Assembly (NCBI GenBank): GCA_036898135.1 | Contig: CM072519.1 | Coordinates: forward strand, 42,027,811-42,091,810 | Length of the DNA stretch: 64,000 nt | Direction: 5' to 3' | DNA from: Oncomelania hupensis | Taxonomy: Eukaryota; Mollusca; Gastropoda; Littorinimorpha; Pomatiopsidae | Part shown: positions 54,559 through 64,000 of the stretch, piece after piece | Position numbering within the stretch: position 1 is the first letter of the stretch | Layout of the letters: each line of letters opens with the position of its first letter | Position numbers and translations under genes: made by a program | Notes under the pieces: generated by a model | Told to the model about the DNA's origin: nothing | The model's input: only the letters and a program-made list of their open reading frames with translations | Databases searched by the model: none

Positions 54559-57500
54559 GTGAAGTGCATTATTAACCATAGTATACAGCATTGGGTTATT
54601 TGATCATGCATGCATAAGATAAGAGGCCACATGAACTAGTACATCCAAAGGTCAAGTACATCCAAAGGTCAAGGTTACTAAAGGTCAAGGTCATCCCAAA
54701 GTCATAGTCTTTTGGCATAATACCACTTTTGCTGTATTTTATTTGATAGTATAAAGAGTGTATTTGGAGCTGGAGGTCAAGGTCAAGAGGATAAAAAGAT
54801 CAAATTCGGTATTACTATGCATTTTACTGCCGTTTCTTTCTTTTTTTCTTCTGGGCAGTCATTTTCAAGTTAAATATTTTGAGTTCCATAAGGAGCATGT
54901 GAGTCATATGGGCATTGCCCTTCTAGTTTAAATTCAATTTTTGACTCACATGTATAGCAATGTGAGTACGTGCCACCCTCCCCCCTTTCCCTTTCTCTTT
55001 CTTCCCCCTCCCCCCCTCCCCTTCTCCAAAAAATAAATCCAAATTTTTTGCAAATCTGTGAGAGATGAGTCCTAAATAGTCCAAAAATGAAATGCAAGTG
55101 GATTAATATCTCAGAACCTATTTCAGCTTACAACCAAACTTGTTAAGATGTTGTATACCCATGAAACCTCATGCTATAAAAATTGTGTCAACCTCAATCC
55201 AAGGTCAAGGTCACTGGAGCTGCCCAAAGTCGGTTTTTATAGGTACTTTGAAGTGACCTTTACCCTAAACTATGAGAGCTACAAAGTCCAAACTTGTATA
55301 ATAGAGCTAGAGATGATAGATTGATCTTTCATTAATGTTCTGTTTTTGCATTGTTATGAAGGCTGTTAATTTAACCCATAATAGGCAACAACATTGGGTT
55401 ATATGTCTTTGTATTCTATTTTGTTTTTGTAAACGGGGGTTCGATAAATTAGAGTACAGCCTCAGCGTCCCCTGCGTTGGATGTTTTTATTGTAAAGTGA
55501 CTGGCTGGTGGAGAGCTTTCAGTCTTACCACTAGGGTTGTTTCAGCAGATCTTTTATGAGGATCGGGGGTTGTCTGGTCCTGATTTGGCTCTGAAGAGTC
55601 CGCTGGACCTAAAGCAATAATCATGTAATGTAATGTAATATAACGTGTATTTGGAGCTGGAGGTCAAGGTCACCTCAAGGTCAAGAGCATAGAAAGATCA
55701 AGTCAGTATTACTTTGCATTTTACTGCCACTATTCCATTTTGTTTTTTCTGGACTCATTTTCATGTTAAATATTGCGAGTTCAGGAGCCTGTGAGTCATT
55801 TAGTTATTTAAGAGAACTTTGATTGCTGTAGTTTTTAAATTACTCTTTTTAAAAATTAGGTTGAAATTACTACTAGTATTAATTAGTTTGTGAATTTGAA
55901 AATAATTTTCCAGCTTTATTAGTTTTAAATTACTATTGTTATTAATTAGTTTGTGAATTTGAAATACATTTTTCAGGCAAAGTGGTGTCAACACAAGGAG
56001 TTGTACAAAGGGCAGAAAATGCTGGAGTGTGTGGCTTGTCACATGAAGGTTCACAGCTTTGATCTCCTAAACGTTCACATCGCCCATGTCCACAAAAGCA
56101 AGGAACCCTCTGTCTGTCTCACTTGTAACAAGGTAGCTGGACAAGCATTCCTTTTTTACGCTCCCGTTCTTGCTGCTCCTCATCCTCCTACTCTCTCTCT
56201 TTTTTCTTTTTCATCTCCCTCTTCTCCTCCTCTCCCCCCTGATGATGATCTCTCTTTGTGATATGTGTTCAGGGCACACAATACATAAAATACACAAATG
56301 AGGTTCCTAGTTTCACTTGTAAATTTGTTTACCTGAACAAAGGCATAAGGGAAAAAAATTAGATCTATTTGCCATCTTAAACATTTGTGTACAAAGAACG
56401 AATAACTCACATAACTTGTACAAGGTAGTCACATAAATTTGCATAAACTTGACCATTTGTGTTTTAGGCAACATTTAAGGTAAATTTAAAAGTAAAAGCA
56501 AGGACCCTGATGAATAGATTACCATTAAAAGTTCTGTATTCCTTCCTATCCTATCTAATCCTATCCCGTAACTCAAAGGTCATTGTGGCACCACAGATGA
56601 TCGTTTAACCAGCGTACTCCATCTTTCTCTGTCCTCAGCAACCCTCATGGCTTTGTTCAGTGTCAAACCAGTCCATTTTCGAATGTTGTCCTCCCACCTC
56701 TTTTTTTATCTCCCTCTTCTTCTGCCTCCTTGCACCGTGCTGTGGTTTTTGCAAGGCCTGATGCTCTGATGACATGGCCATATACCAACGGAGTTTCTGT
56801 TTCATGAGTATACATGTCATTATGTTGTCCAATGGCTTGTGTAATGACTAATGGTCTGTCGGACTTCGTCCAAAAAGAAAACTGAATTGACTTAAAGAAA
56901 TAAGAAAAGAAAAAGGAGTGCAGGAATTATTATTACAATTATTTTTTGCAGGTGTGTGGTTCCAAACGGAACCTGTTGCATCACATCCTCACCCATCCTG
57001 TGGCCAAGGGTCAAACGTCACGCAACCTCATCCAGGACTCTTGCAAGACACACAAGTGCACTATCTGCAGTGAGCCTATTGTCATAGGAGATGGTCGCGT
57101 GGAGAAACACTATGCCGTGCATGCCAGCCCAGATCCTTTCACTTGCCCTGTCTGTCACAAATCTTTTCCCAGAAAGGGAAAGCTCTACAGCCATCTTAAA
57201 GTGCACGGATCATCTGAAAATACTTCCAAAGACTTACTTTCTGCTCAACAGAATAATTCTGACATGGCTACTACTTCTAACAGCGAGCCAGCTGCTGCTA
57301 GGACTAAGGATGCAATCTTCACTGAAGGTGGATCCACCATCACACAAGCAGTAAATAGCAGCAGGACGCTACAAATATGTTCTGCAGATACTCTTTTACT
57401 CAAATGTGAGCCAGAAGAAAGAAGCAATGTGCAGCAAGCTACTGGTGAAGCTTCTGTGTCCAATTCTTCTTGTGCTGGTAATGGAAACCTTGGTGCAGAT

Positions 57501-60500
57501 GAAGTTCGCGACGATGATGCACTGAGTGATGAAATTATTGACGTTGTCACTGTTTCAGTGGGGAGCAGCAAAACTGTTAGTTTGAATAAACTAAAGCCAA
57601 TGTACTCGTGTGAGCAATGTGGCCAAGAGTTCAGGCTGAAAAAGCTCCTGTACATGCATCTGAAAGGCTCACACTTACAATCCAGGCAAAGATGCAATGA
57701 ACAGAATGTAAGGGAGGCTGAAAGTCTGCGTAAAGCAATTGACTTGTCTTATGGGGTGCCCGCCAACATTCCTTGCAGTTTGGTGGAAGTGGACAGCGAA
57801 TGCAGATCCGAAATACAAAATTACATGAAACGTTTGGAGATGACTGCTTCAGAAAATAGAAACTGCTTCCATGATAGTACTGCTGGAGATAGTGAAAACA
57901 CCAATACTAATACAAATAGCAACGTCGTTGATAGCAATAGTGCAATCAGCACACAATCTTGTAAGTGTCTGATTTGCGAGAAAGAGTTTGAATGTGTCAG
58001 GAAGCTGTGGCATCATCTCCATCGCTTCAGCAATGAGAAACACCTCCTACAATGCAACGAATGTTCCAGAAAGTTCCACAACATGGACACATTCAACGTA
58101 CACTATGTGTTCACTCACAACTTCGCCTCCCCTGCTCTGTGCTTCACATGTATGATAGAGTTTAACAACAAAACTGACTTTATCACACATCTAGGCAACT
58201 CTCCAGTCGGGCACCCTGCATCGGTGAACCAAGGCATGAAGGTGTTTTTGCAAGACGCATGTGGCAAAGTGCATTGTGTGATGTGTCAGAAAGAGGTTTG
58301 GAATTATCCTGCCAACATCAACAACCACAACAGACAGCACAGCATTGATTACTTCCCTTGTGCTCTTTGTCCCCTGCCCTTCAGGTAAAAAACAAACCGA
58401 AACCATTATTTGATGATGATGATGATGATGATCATGATTATGATGATAATGTTTGTGTTATACAGGTACATGATATTAAAGGAATAACTAAAAGAAATTG
58501 TAGTAATAATAATAATAATTTGGAAATGTAGAAAGTCCTACTCTACATTTTCACAACATGTCATCTGCCAAAAAAGGGGTAATGTTACTAATAACTCTTT
58601 TTCTTGCTTTGCCTTGGCAGGTACAAGTATGCCTGGATGATCCACATGCAGGCTCACACGAACTGCCGGAACTTAAACCTGGTCAGTGAGCTGTCGCAGC
58701 AAGAACTGGAGCAGAGCGAACTTGTAGAGACTGTGGACAAGATCCATGCCATTATTCTGGAAGTGACCAGTGACGATTTTGTAGAGATTGCTGCCAAGGT
58801 GTTTTCTTGTCCTATCTGTGACATGGACATCATCCGACAGGTAAAGAACATCCACCGCCACATGGACGCTCACGCTCGTAAGGTGCTGGAGACTGTACGC
58901 GAAGGACGGTAAGGTTTGTGAGATGAGGTGAAGCAAAGGGGGGCTGATACGACAAAACTACTATATTCTTATCCCGTTGAGGGCTTTTGATAAATAGAAT
59001 GCAGAGTCGAACAACTATTCTGAAATAATAGCTGATTTTATTTGTTTTCTTTAACATTCCATAAAGAGGGGAAATTTTATTCAGGGCAATGAGAGAGATG
59101 AAGTCAGTCAAGTCATCTCCACCATGTTGTGTCTTCTATCTGTTGAAAGTCTGACATGCCCCCAATCAATCCATTTTTGATGTCAGGTCAACTTTCCTTG
59201 GCACCTTCCTTCCTCCTTTTCTTTCAACACATGACATAATTTGGAATTAGTTGAAAGACATGTTTAAAAGTTTGACAGAGATGAAAGGGACTGGATTAAA
59301 AGATTCTCCTGTATGCTAAGAACTGAGTAGACTAAAATCTTTTTTCCCTCAGGTACTTTTGCCCGGAGTGCGGTGAGGATATTGTGGTGATGGATCAGAG
59401 TGTGGCAGACCACATGCTGTCTCATGATCTGCAGGACTTCAAGTACCTCTGCATCTTCTGTCGACAAACATTCAGCACTTTTGAGGAGTACAACAACCAC
59501 CACCTTTGCAAGCACTGGCTCAACTGCTCTTACAAGGTGGGTCAGTTTGCATAGTCATTATGACCCACTAGCTATCTCATCAAGCGCCATTCATATACTC
59601 AATAGATTGCGGACTAGGTAAGTCATTATTATTGTAGCAGAGTGGGAGGCGACAGGTCACGATTGAGGCTTCTAGAAGGAGTTTGTTCACTTGTACCGGG
59701 TAGTTCTTGCTGTGGAGAATTCTTGGGCATGTGCTTGGGATGGTACATGATATTTGATTGAACGCCATTTGGTCGAAGTGACCCATGATCGAAAGACAAA
59801 ATAGCAATGGTCATTTGATCGAAGCACATTTCATAGAAACAACACTTCATCGACCTGAAGTTGGTTGGAAGAGCACTTGATCGATCAAAAAGAAAGCCCA
59901 CATTATTGAAAGACATAATCGAAAGACAGTTGATAGAACCAATCGAAAGACAGTTTATATAAACAACACCTAATAGGACAGTGACATACTTAAAAGAGCA
60001 GTTGACGGAAAAACTAATGATCAAACTACACATGATCGAAAAACAGTTGATAGAAACAACCTATCCTATCCTATCCTGTCCCATAACCCGAAGGTCGTAG
60101 GGGCACCACAGATGATCGCTTAACCAGCATACTCCATCTTTCTCTGTCCTCAGCAGCCCTCATGGCTTCGCTCAGTGTCAAACCAGTCCATTCTCGAATG
60201 TTGTCCTCCCACCTCTTTTTCGGTCTCCCCCTTCTTCTACCTCCTTGCACTGTGCCTTGCAGAATGGTCTTTGCAAGGCCTGATGATCTGGTGACGTGGC
60301 CATACCATCGGAGTTTCCGTTTCTTCACCACTGTGAGCAGGTCATCGTGTTGTCCAATGGCTTGTGTGATGGTCTGTCGGACTTCAACGTTGGTGATGTG
60401 TTGGGTATAGGAAATGCACAGAAGTCTTCTGTAGCACCTCATCTCCATGCTTTGTATTCTTCGTTGGAGATCTGCTGTGAGGGTCCATGCTTCGCAAGCA

Positions 60501-63500
60501 TATAGGAAGATGGAGATGACCAGAGATCGCAGCAGTCTTACTTTGGAATGTAGACTGATGGTTCTGTCTTTCCAAATGGGCTTCAACCTTGTCAGGGCAG
60601 CAGTTGTTTGTGCGATCCTGGAGAGGACTTCCTGTCGAGACCCATTGTCTGACACAATGGCTCCTAAATATTTGAAGCTGTGCACTGTGTTGAGGGATTG
60701 GCCTTGTACTTTGATGTCCGTGTTGATGCCATTGGTGTTGTTGGTCATCATTTTGGTCTTCTCTGCACTTATTTCCATTCCATAAGCTCTGGAGGTGGTG
60801 TCAAGCCTCTGTACAAGCTGTTCAAGTTCTTGTTCCTCTCCAGCCAATCCATCAATATCATCCGCAAAACGAAGATTGGAGATTGCTCTGCCCCCTATGC
60901 TGACTGTGCCTTCGTGATCTGCAAGAGCATCTGACATGATGCGCTCTAGGAAGATGTTGAAGAGTGTTGGAGAGAGTAGGCAACCGGGCGACGACCGATC
61001 CGGTATGGAATTAGTGGATTGTGTCATCATGTAGTGTGTCTTGGGCAAAAAAGACCTGGCAGGGCCCAATCCTCTCCAGGCTGTTGGCCACAGCCGAAAT
61101 CCACGAATACAGTGTGGCTCGCCTTGGCCCTGAGCACGTGGTCGTTGAACCTGTAGTAACGTGAGGTTCCTCCGCCCTGGCCGGTGACTTCTGTGTAGAA
61201 GACTTTCGCCCAGTGATGCCGTGCTAACATCACCCCTGTTAGTCGCCTCTTACGACACGCCGGGAAACGTTGGGTCTATTCTATTTGCCCGAACCCACAG
61301 AGCTTGATAGAAACAACAAATAATAGAACAGCACATTACAGTCTTATAGAAACATAACAAAAAAACACTTGTACACTATCATATTCTACTGTTCTATTTA
61401 TTGATATTATCAAAATCATGAAAAATGTGCATGGAATAAAGAACACATCTATCAAGGCAGTCTATCCAGTCACACATGCACACATACACACCTAAACACA
61501 CACACACACATCCACCTGTACATAATGAACTATTTCTTACAATACGTCAGTATAATATAATTTGATTAAAACAATACATGAACTTTGCTACTTTGAGCAA
61601 AAGTGATTTTTTCAATAAAAAGTATTTCTTTGATAAGTACATTTGATAAAGTGATTATTTGATCAAAAGCGTTTCTATAATTAACCTCTTGAACCCGAAA
61701 GACCGATATATCGGTCTAGCCCTTAAACAGCTGTGCCCCGAAAGACCGATAAATCGGTCTCGTAACCTTACCGTTAATCTTGCGGTCCGTACACAGCTTA
61801 CTGTTCTTTCTAGTACTTGCTGTTTGGAATAGGGTTATTGAGGGTTATTGGGAATAAGGTAAAGCAAAATGTCAGCGCTCTAGTGCAGCACAGTGCGTGT
61901 TTTTGTGACGTTTTTTTCTCAATTTTGCGTCATGAAACGAAGGTCTACAAATCAAGGAAGCGTCGCTAAGCGACTGTACACAACTCAGGAAGTAATCGAT
62001 CAATTGTGGGATGATAATGAAGATGAAGAGATGACATTTGATGTACTTTGGGTTGTCTAACACTTTGGTTATGTTTTCGTTGTTTTACTAAAAGCATGCT
62101 AAAAATACCATTTTTCTCCGGGGAGCCCAGGGGATGGGGCTCAGAATTGGTGGGGCATCCAGGGTTTAAAGGGTTAAGACATTTGATTAAGTGATTATTT
62201 GATCAAAAGCGTTTCTTTGATAAATACATTCGAGAAAGTGAGTGTCGAGTAAATGGCAATTCTATCAATTGAGTTATATTATATGTATTATATGCAAATG
62301 TCTTTCTACAATCAGGAAAATATCTGTTCGATAAAGTGATTTTCGATCATATGATCATTCGAATAAAGATCTTTTTATAATAATACATTCGATAAAGTGA
62401 GTGTCAAGTAAATGGCAGTTCTATTCAGTGAGTTCTGTTATGTGTCATTCAATCAAATGTCGGACACAGCAGAGCTCAAGTTCTTGGATTATTCAGGGCA
62501 AGATGATACAACATAATTATGTCCTAACAGCCTTTTTTGAGTTTTCTAAAGGCTACGAAGTTCAAACTTCTTCCGTGGGGTCAGATGTTAAAAGGTAAGC
62601 TTACTAAAAGGTTTTCAAACAATCCCAAATCTAGCAGATGGTTTGAATATTAATTGATATGTTGAACAATAATTTGAATCATTGTTAGGTTATTAATTGA
62701 TTAGATTAAACAATAATTTCAGTAAATGGTTTGCATGAATCCATGTTTCAGGTTGATAAGAGGTTTGTTTGTGAGGTTTGTGGTAAATGGATGTCATCTG
62801 CGGAGCTCCTGGAGGAGCATGTAAGGCTCCATCAAGAGAAGCAGGGTCATTTCCGCTGTCCACGTTGTCGACAAGTCTTCCGATTTGAGGTGAGCATTGG
62901 CTTTGGTTCTGCCTGTGGTAGGCCAGATGACATAGTGGTTTGTTAGAACAACGCATTCCAGATTCTAGAAGTTAAGCAACAGCCTGCCTACTTAGTGCTT
63001 CGCTTTGGTTGTACAGAGAACTGTTGAATGGGCAGAAAAATGAAAAGGCAAACCCAACAATAATCTCAACACAAACCCAGACACTTACCTCACACACTCA
63101 TGCACATGTGCACGCATGAGCACACACACACCCACACCATCACAGTGGGGTTTATGGAGTTACAACAGCATGTGGCAAAGCAAGCGGTCGTCAGCATCTG
63201 ATGTGTTTTTATGTTTGATTGTTGTTTTATTTCAGAGCAAGCTGCAGCGACACTTGGCCAAACATGAGAGCGGCCATGACTCCTACGCCTGCCAGTTCTG
63301 TGGCAAACTATACATGACCAAGATCAGTCTGCAGCGACACGAACAGGTATGTCATTTGATTTGACCATAACAGTGATGGTGATCCTTATGCTGATGATGA
63401 TGATGGTGATGCTGATGATTATTGATGATGGATGATGACTGATGATGATGGATGATAATTAATGATTGATGGTGGTTAACTTGTAAGGTGCAGAACGTAG

Positions 63501-63789
63501 ACAAGGATGGGTGTCATATCTGACTGAAACAATCTATTATAGACCACTGTAATGCAAATTTTGCTTACCGCAGGTGGACCACATAGGGATCAAGGACTTG
63601 AAGTACAAGTGCCGTTACTGCGAGGCTCAGTTCATCGGCTCTACATTGCGACGCAACCATGAAAACGCTGTGCACAAGAACAAGGATAACTACATTTGCA
63701 AGCTGTGCAATATGGGGTTCAAGTACCAGTCCACCTATGACAGACACAAACGCATCACCCATGGTGGTGACACGCCATATGTTTGCAAG
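52024..63789 (+). CDS. gene 3: polydactyl C2H2 zinc-finger protein with Gln-rich N-terminus (3' end outside window)
   Basis: Eight exons (52024-54558, 55977-56132, 56952-58384, 58621-58908, 59353-59536, 62752-62889, 63236-63346, 63574-63789) join in phase to give 1687 codons, open at the right edge after YVCK. Residues ~1-170 are Gln-rich QGHQLQQ-like repeats, followed by an acidic stretch and one finger (~193-217). A long Ser-rich region has two basic motifs near residues 624 and 722. About 20 C2H2 fingers follow from residue ~836; several are split exactly by introns and become canonical (C-x2-C-x12-H-x3-4-H) only after splicing. Linkers are irregular, not TGEKP. It is probably a nuclear DNA-binding regulator; the family member is not recognised. 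Confidence 0.85.
54640..55384 (+). repeat. AGGTCA-rich dispersed repeat, copy 2 (first part)
   Basis: AAGGTCAAG-type motifs recur at 54647-54700, 54775-54790 and 55200-55215. The block GTATTTGGAGCTGGAGGTCA to GTGAGTCATATGGG (54758-54912) is repeated at 55647-55800. It lies in intron A-B of the zinc-finger gene. Confidence 0.8.
55385..55645 (+). repeat. ATGTA-tailed repeat inserted in the AGGTCA-rich repeat
   Basis: Encodes the reverse-oriented equivalent of 29095-29290 and ends CCTAAAGCAATAATCATGTA then ATGTAATGTAATATAA. Confidence 0.8.
55646..55800 (+). repeat. AGGTCA-rich dispersed repeat, copy 2 (resumed)
   Basis: Repeats the 54758-54912 block with GGAGGTCAAGGTCACC and TCAAGGTCAAGAGC, ending GTGAGTCATTTAG. 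Confidence 0.75.
55977..56132 (+). CDS. zinc-finger gene exon B
   Basis: Acceptor CATTTTTCAG; AKWCQHKELYKG completes the previous finger's first histidine, CVACHMKVHSFDLLNVHIAH is a finger and CLTCNK starts the next; donor AAG|GTAGCT, phase 0. Confidence 0.85.
56530..56885 (-). mobile_element. GGATA-tailed LINE, 3' fragment (copy 6)
   Basis: CCTATCCTATCTAATCCTAT followed by the reverse complement of the RT C-terminal end (GARRQKKREIKKEVGGQHS in a shifted frame). It lies in intron B-C of the zinc-finger gene. Confidence 0.75.
56952..58384 (+). CDS. zinc-finger gene exon C (eight or more fingers)
   Basis: Starts VCGSKRNLLHHILTH (second half of a finger), then CTICSEPIVIGDGRVEKH, CPVCHKSFPRKGKLYSH, CEQCGQEFRLKKLLYMH, CLICEKEF, CNECSRKFHNMDTFNVH, CFTCMIEFNNKTDFITH, CVMCQKEV and CALCPLPF; donor AG|GTAAAA, phase 2. 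Confidence 0.92.
58385..58620 (+). other. intron C-D of the zinc-finger gene
   Basis: Short intron with a GAT array at 58411-58450; no other feature. Confidence 0.8.
58621..58908 (+). CDS. zinc-finger gene exon D
   Basis: Acceptor GCCTTGGCAG; YKYAWMIHMQAH completes a finger, then CPICDMDIIRQVKNIHRHMD; donor CG|GTAAGG, phase 2. Confidence 0.9.
59353..59536 (+). CDS. zinc-finger gene exon E
   Basis: Acceptor TTTTCCCTCAG; fingers CPECGEDIVVMDQSVADH and CIFCRQTFSTFEEYNNHH; donor AAG|GTGGGT, phase 0. Confidence 0.9.
60057..61308 (-). mobile_element. GGATA-tailed LINE (copy 7), internally deleted but with an intact RT-containing frame
   Basis: The minus-strand 5' end (CTGTGGGTTCGGGCA, CGTTTCCCGGCGTGTCGTAA) equals that of the copy at 25489. 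About 330 bp later it jumps from the 5' leader into the RT (at about 60985), so the endonuclease and early RT are missing. The 3' end is GGATAGGATAGG at 60058-60072. Confidence 0.85.
60071..61069 (-). CDS. LINE-derived open frame, C-terminal half of reverse transcriptase
   Basis: 332 residues without a stop. The N-terminal ~28 residues derive from the leader (MGPARSFLPKTHYMMTQSTN). Then GCLLSPTLFNIFLERIMSDA, LRFADDIDGLAGEEQ with the catalytic DD, a thumb-like region with KYLGAIVSDNGSRQEV and the C-terminal YACEAWTL, RKLRWYGHVTRSSGLAKTIL and RPKKRWEDNIREWTG. Lacking the fingers and endonuclease, it cannot be a working polymerase; it is the best-preserved copy in the window. Confidence 0.8.
   Translation of the reverse strand: MGPARSFLPKTHYMMTQSTNSIPDRSSPGCLLSPTLFNIFLERIMSDALADHEGTVSIGGRAISNLRFADDIDGLAGEEQELEQLVQRLDTTSRAYGMEISAEKTKMMTNNTNGINTDIKVQGQSLNTVHSFKYLGAIVSDNGSRQEVLSRIAQTTAALTRLKPIWKDRTISLHSKVRLLRSLVISIFLYACEAWTLTADLQRRIQSMEMRCYRRLLCISYTQHITNVEVRQTITQAIGQHDDLLTVVKKRKLRWYGHVTRSSGLAKTILQGTVQGGRRRGRPKKRWEDNIREWTGLTLSEAMRAAEDRERWSMLVKRSSVVPLRPSGYGTG
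61681..62177 (+). mobile_element. piggyBac-like element 3 (MITE)
   Basis: TTAA at 61681-61684 and 62174-62177 with inverted ends CCTCTTGAACCC and, reversed, CCCTTTAAACCC. Palindromes GACCGATATATCGGTC (61701) and GACCGATAAATCGGTC (61744) lie beside the left end within a tandem 43-bp unit (CCCGAAAGACCGAT). Confidence 0.85.
61932..62060 (+). CDS. N-terminal fragment of a piggyBac-like transposase
   Basis: 42 residues: MKRRSTNQGSVAKRLYTTQE then VIDQLWDDNEDEEMTFDV. It shares the YT..EV...acidic layout of the frame at 34831-35022. The catalytic domain is missing. Confidence 0.5.
   Translation: MKRRSTNQGSVAKRLYTTQEVIDQLWDDNEDEEMTFDVLWVV
62752..62889 (+). CDS. zinc-finger gene exon F
   Basis: Acceptor CATGTTTCAG; finger CEVCGKWMSSAELLEEH and start of CPRCRQVFRFE; donor GAG|GTGAGC, phase 0. 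It is separated from exon E by a repeat-filled 3.2-kb intron. Confidence 0.9.
63236..63346 (+). CDS. zinc-finger gene exon G
   Basis: Acceptor TTATTTCAG; SKLQRHLAKH completes a finger, CQFCGKLYMTKISLQRH starts the next; donor CAG|GTATGT, phase 0. Confidence 0.9.
63574..63789 (+). CDS. zinc-finger gene exon H (last one in window)
   Basis: Acceptor TGCTTACCGCAG; VDH supplies the last histidine, then CRYCEAQFIGSTLRRNH, CKLCNMGFKYQSTYDRH and YVCK at the donor GTATAA, phase 0. The next exon lies beyond 63789 or outside the window. Confidence 0.85.
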
Positions 63790-64000
63790 GTATAAATTTA
63801 GTTATGTATTTATTTGTTTATTTATGTATTTATGAATTTATTTACTTATGTATGTTTCTATTTATTTATTTATATACCTTATAAAAAATTTCTCCGTTTT
63901 TCTGACACCTGTCTGTTTGCAGTTCCATCCGTGAGTATAAAGTCATATGGTGAATGTGCTTTCTCTTAACAGGGCCCTGGTATTTGGAACAAACTGCCTG
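63790..64000 (+). other. intronic end of window
   Basis: TTTA-rich repeat at 63800-63880. CAG acceptor-like sites lie at 63922 and 63973, but no finger-coding frame follows before the edge. Confidence 0.5.

Larger units (their letters stand above)
59749..62462. mobile_element. foldback-like element with TTTGATCGAA arrays, hosting a LINE and a piggyBac-like element
   Basis: The left end ATTTGATTGAACGCCA (59751) is mirrored at 62441-62462 (reverse: GACATTTGATTGAATGACA). Left-arm sequence (59770-60056) is full of GATCGAAAGACA and GATAGAAACAAC units. The right arm (61600-62440) has TTTGATAAAGTGA and TTTGATCAAAAGC units, roughly complementary. The LINE at 60057-61308 and the element at 61681-62177 interrupt it; GATAGAAACAAC occurs on both sides of the LINE. 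Confidence 0.6.

Noticed and set aside
62495..62594. An extra coding exon of the zinc-finger gene (KMIQHNYVLTAFFEFSKGY frame with a GTAAGC donor)
   Set aside because: The splice phases do not fit exon E (phase 0 out) to exon F (phase 0 in), and it carries no finger.

Overview
The window is animal nuclear DNA: short exons with GT/AG introns, dense microsatellites (TTA, CAT, CTT, TG, CT), several tRNA-headed SINE families, and decayed LINE, Ty3/gypsy, hAT and piggyBac pieces. The repeat style (LINEs with GGATA, ATGTA or TTGTA tails, repeats rich in AGGTCA half-sites) together with a morgue gene, a family absent from vertebrates, suggests a lophotrochozoan, most likely a mollusc (gastropod). The species call is inference; no species marker is present.

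Three host genes can be assembled from phase-compatible exons. (1) On the + strand, 8045-30399, a five-exon gene for a 273-residue, low-complexity, Gly/Pro/Ser-rich protein with one C-terminal membrane segment. It is not recognised. Its introns hold most of the LINE and SINE debris. (2) On the - strand, 45914-37753, a seven-exon gene for a 364-residue protein made of a Cys4 zinc ribbon, an F-box and an E2 ubiquitin-conjugating fold whose catalytic cysteine is glycine. This is the architecture of Drosophila Morgue. (3) On the + strand, 52024-63789 and beyond the right edge, a large polydactyl C2H2 zinc-finger gene with a glutamine-rich N-terminus, two repeated basic motifs and about 20 fingers, many of them split by introns.

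Layout. 1-740 is a broken Ty3/gypsy integrase on the - strand. 750-8040 is intergenic with a tandem duplication, a foldback element (3252-4016), SINEs and a CRE/CCAAT-containing tandem array leading into gene 1. 8080-30210 is the interior of gene 1, with an L2/CR1-like LINE (8882-11070), a G-rich minisatellite and several copies of one GGATA-tailed LINE. 30400-37750 holds the gene 1 3' end, a pair of ATGTA-tailed repeats and a piggyBac-like element inserted into a hAT-like gene fragment. 37753-45914 is the morgue gene, with a second piggyBac-like element, a two-ORF TIR element and a TA-flanked MITE in its introns. 46600-49075 is a LINE containing a nested LINE and a nested SINE. 49600-51890 is unclassified. 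From 51890 on lies the zinc-finger gene, whose fifth intron contains a foldback element hosting a LINE and a third piggyBac-like element.

The most notable observations are the F-box/pseudo-E2 gene, the three piggyBac-like elements that each carry a pair of family-specific palindromes about 42-45 bp apart beside one terminus, and the TIR element at 41802-42770 with two convergent exon-like reading frames. No operon-like system is present; the three genes show no evident functional link.
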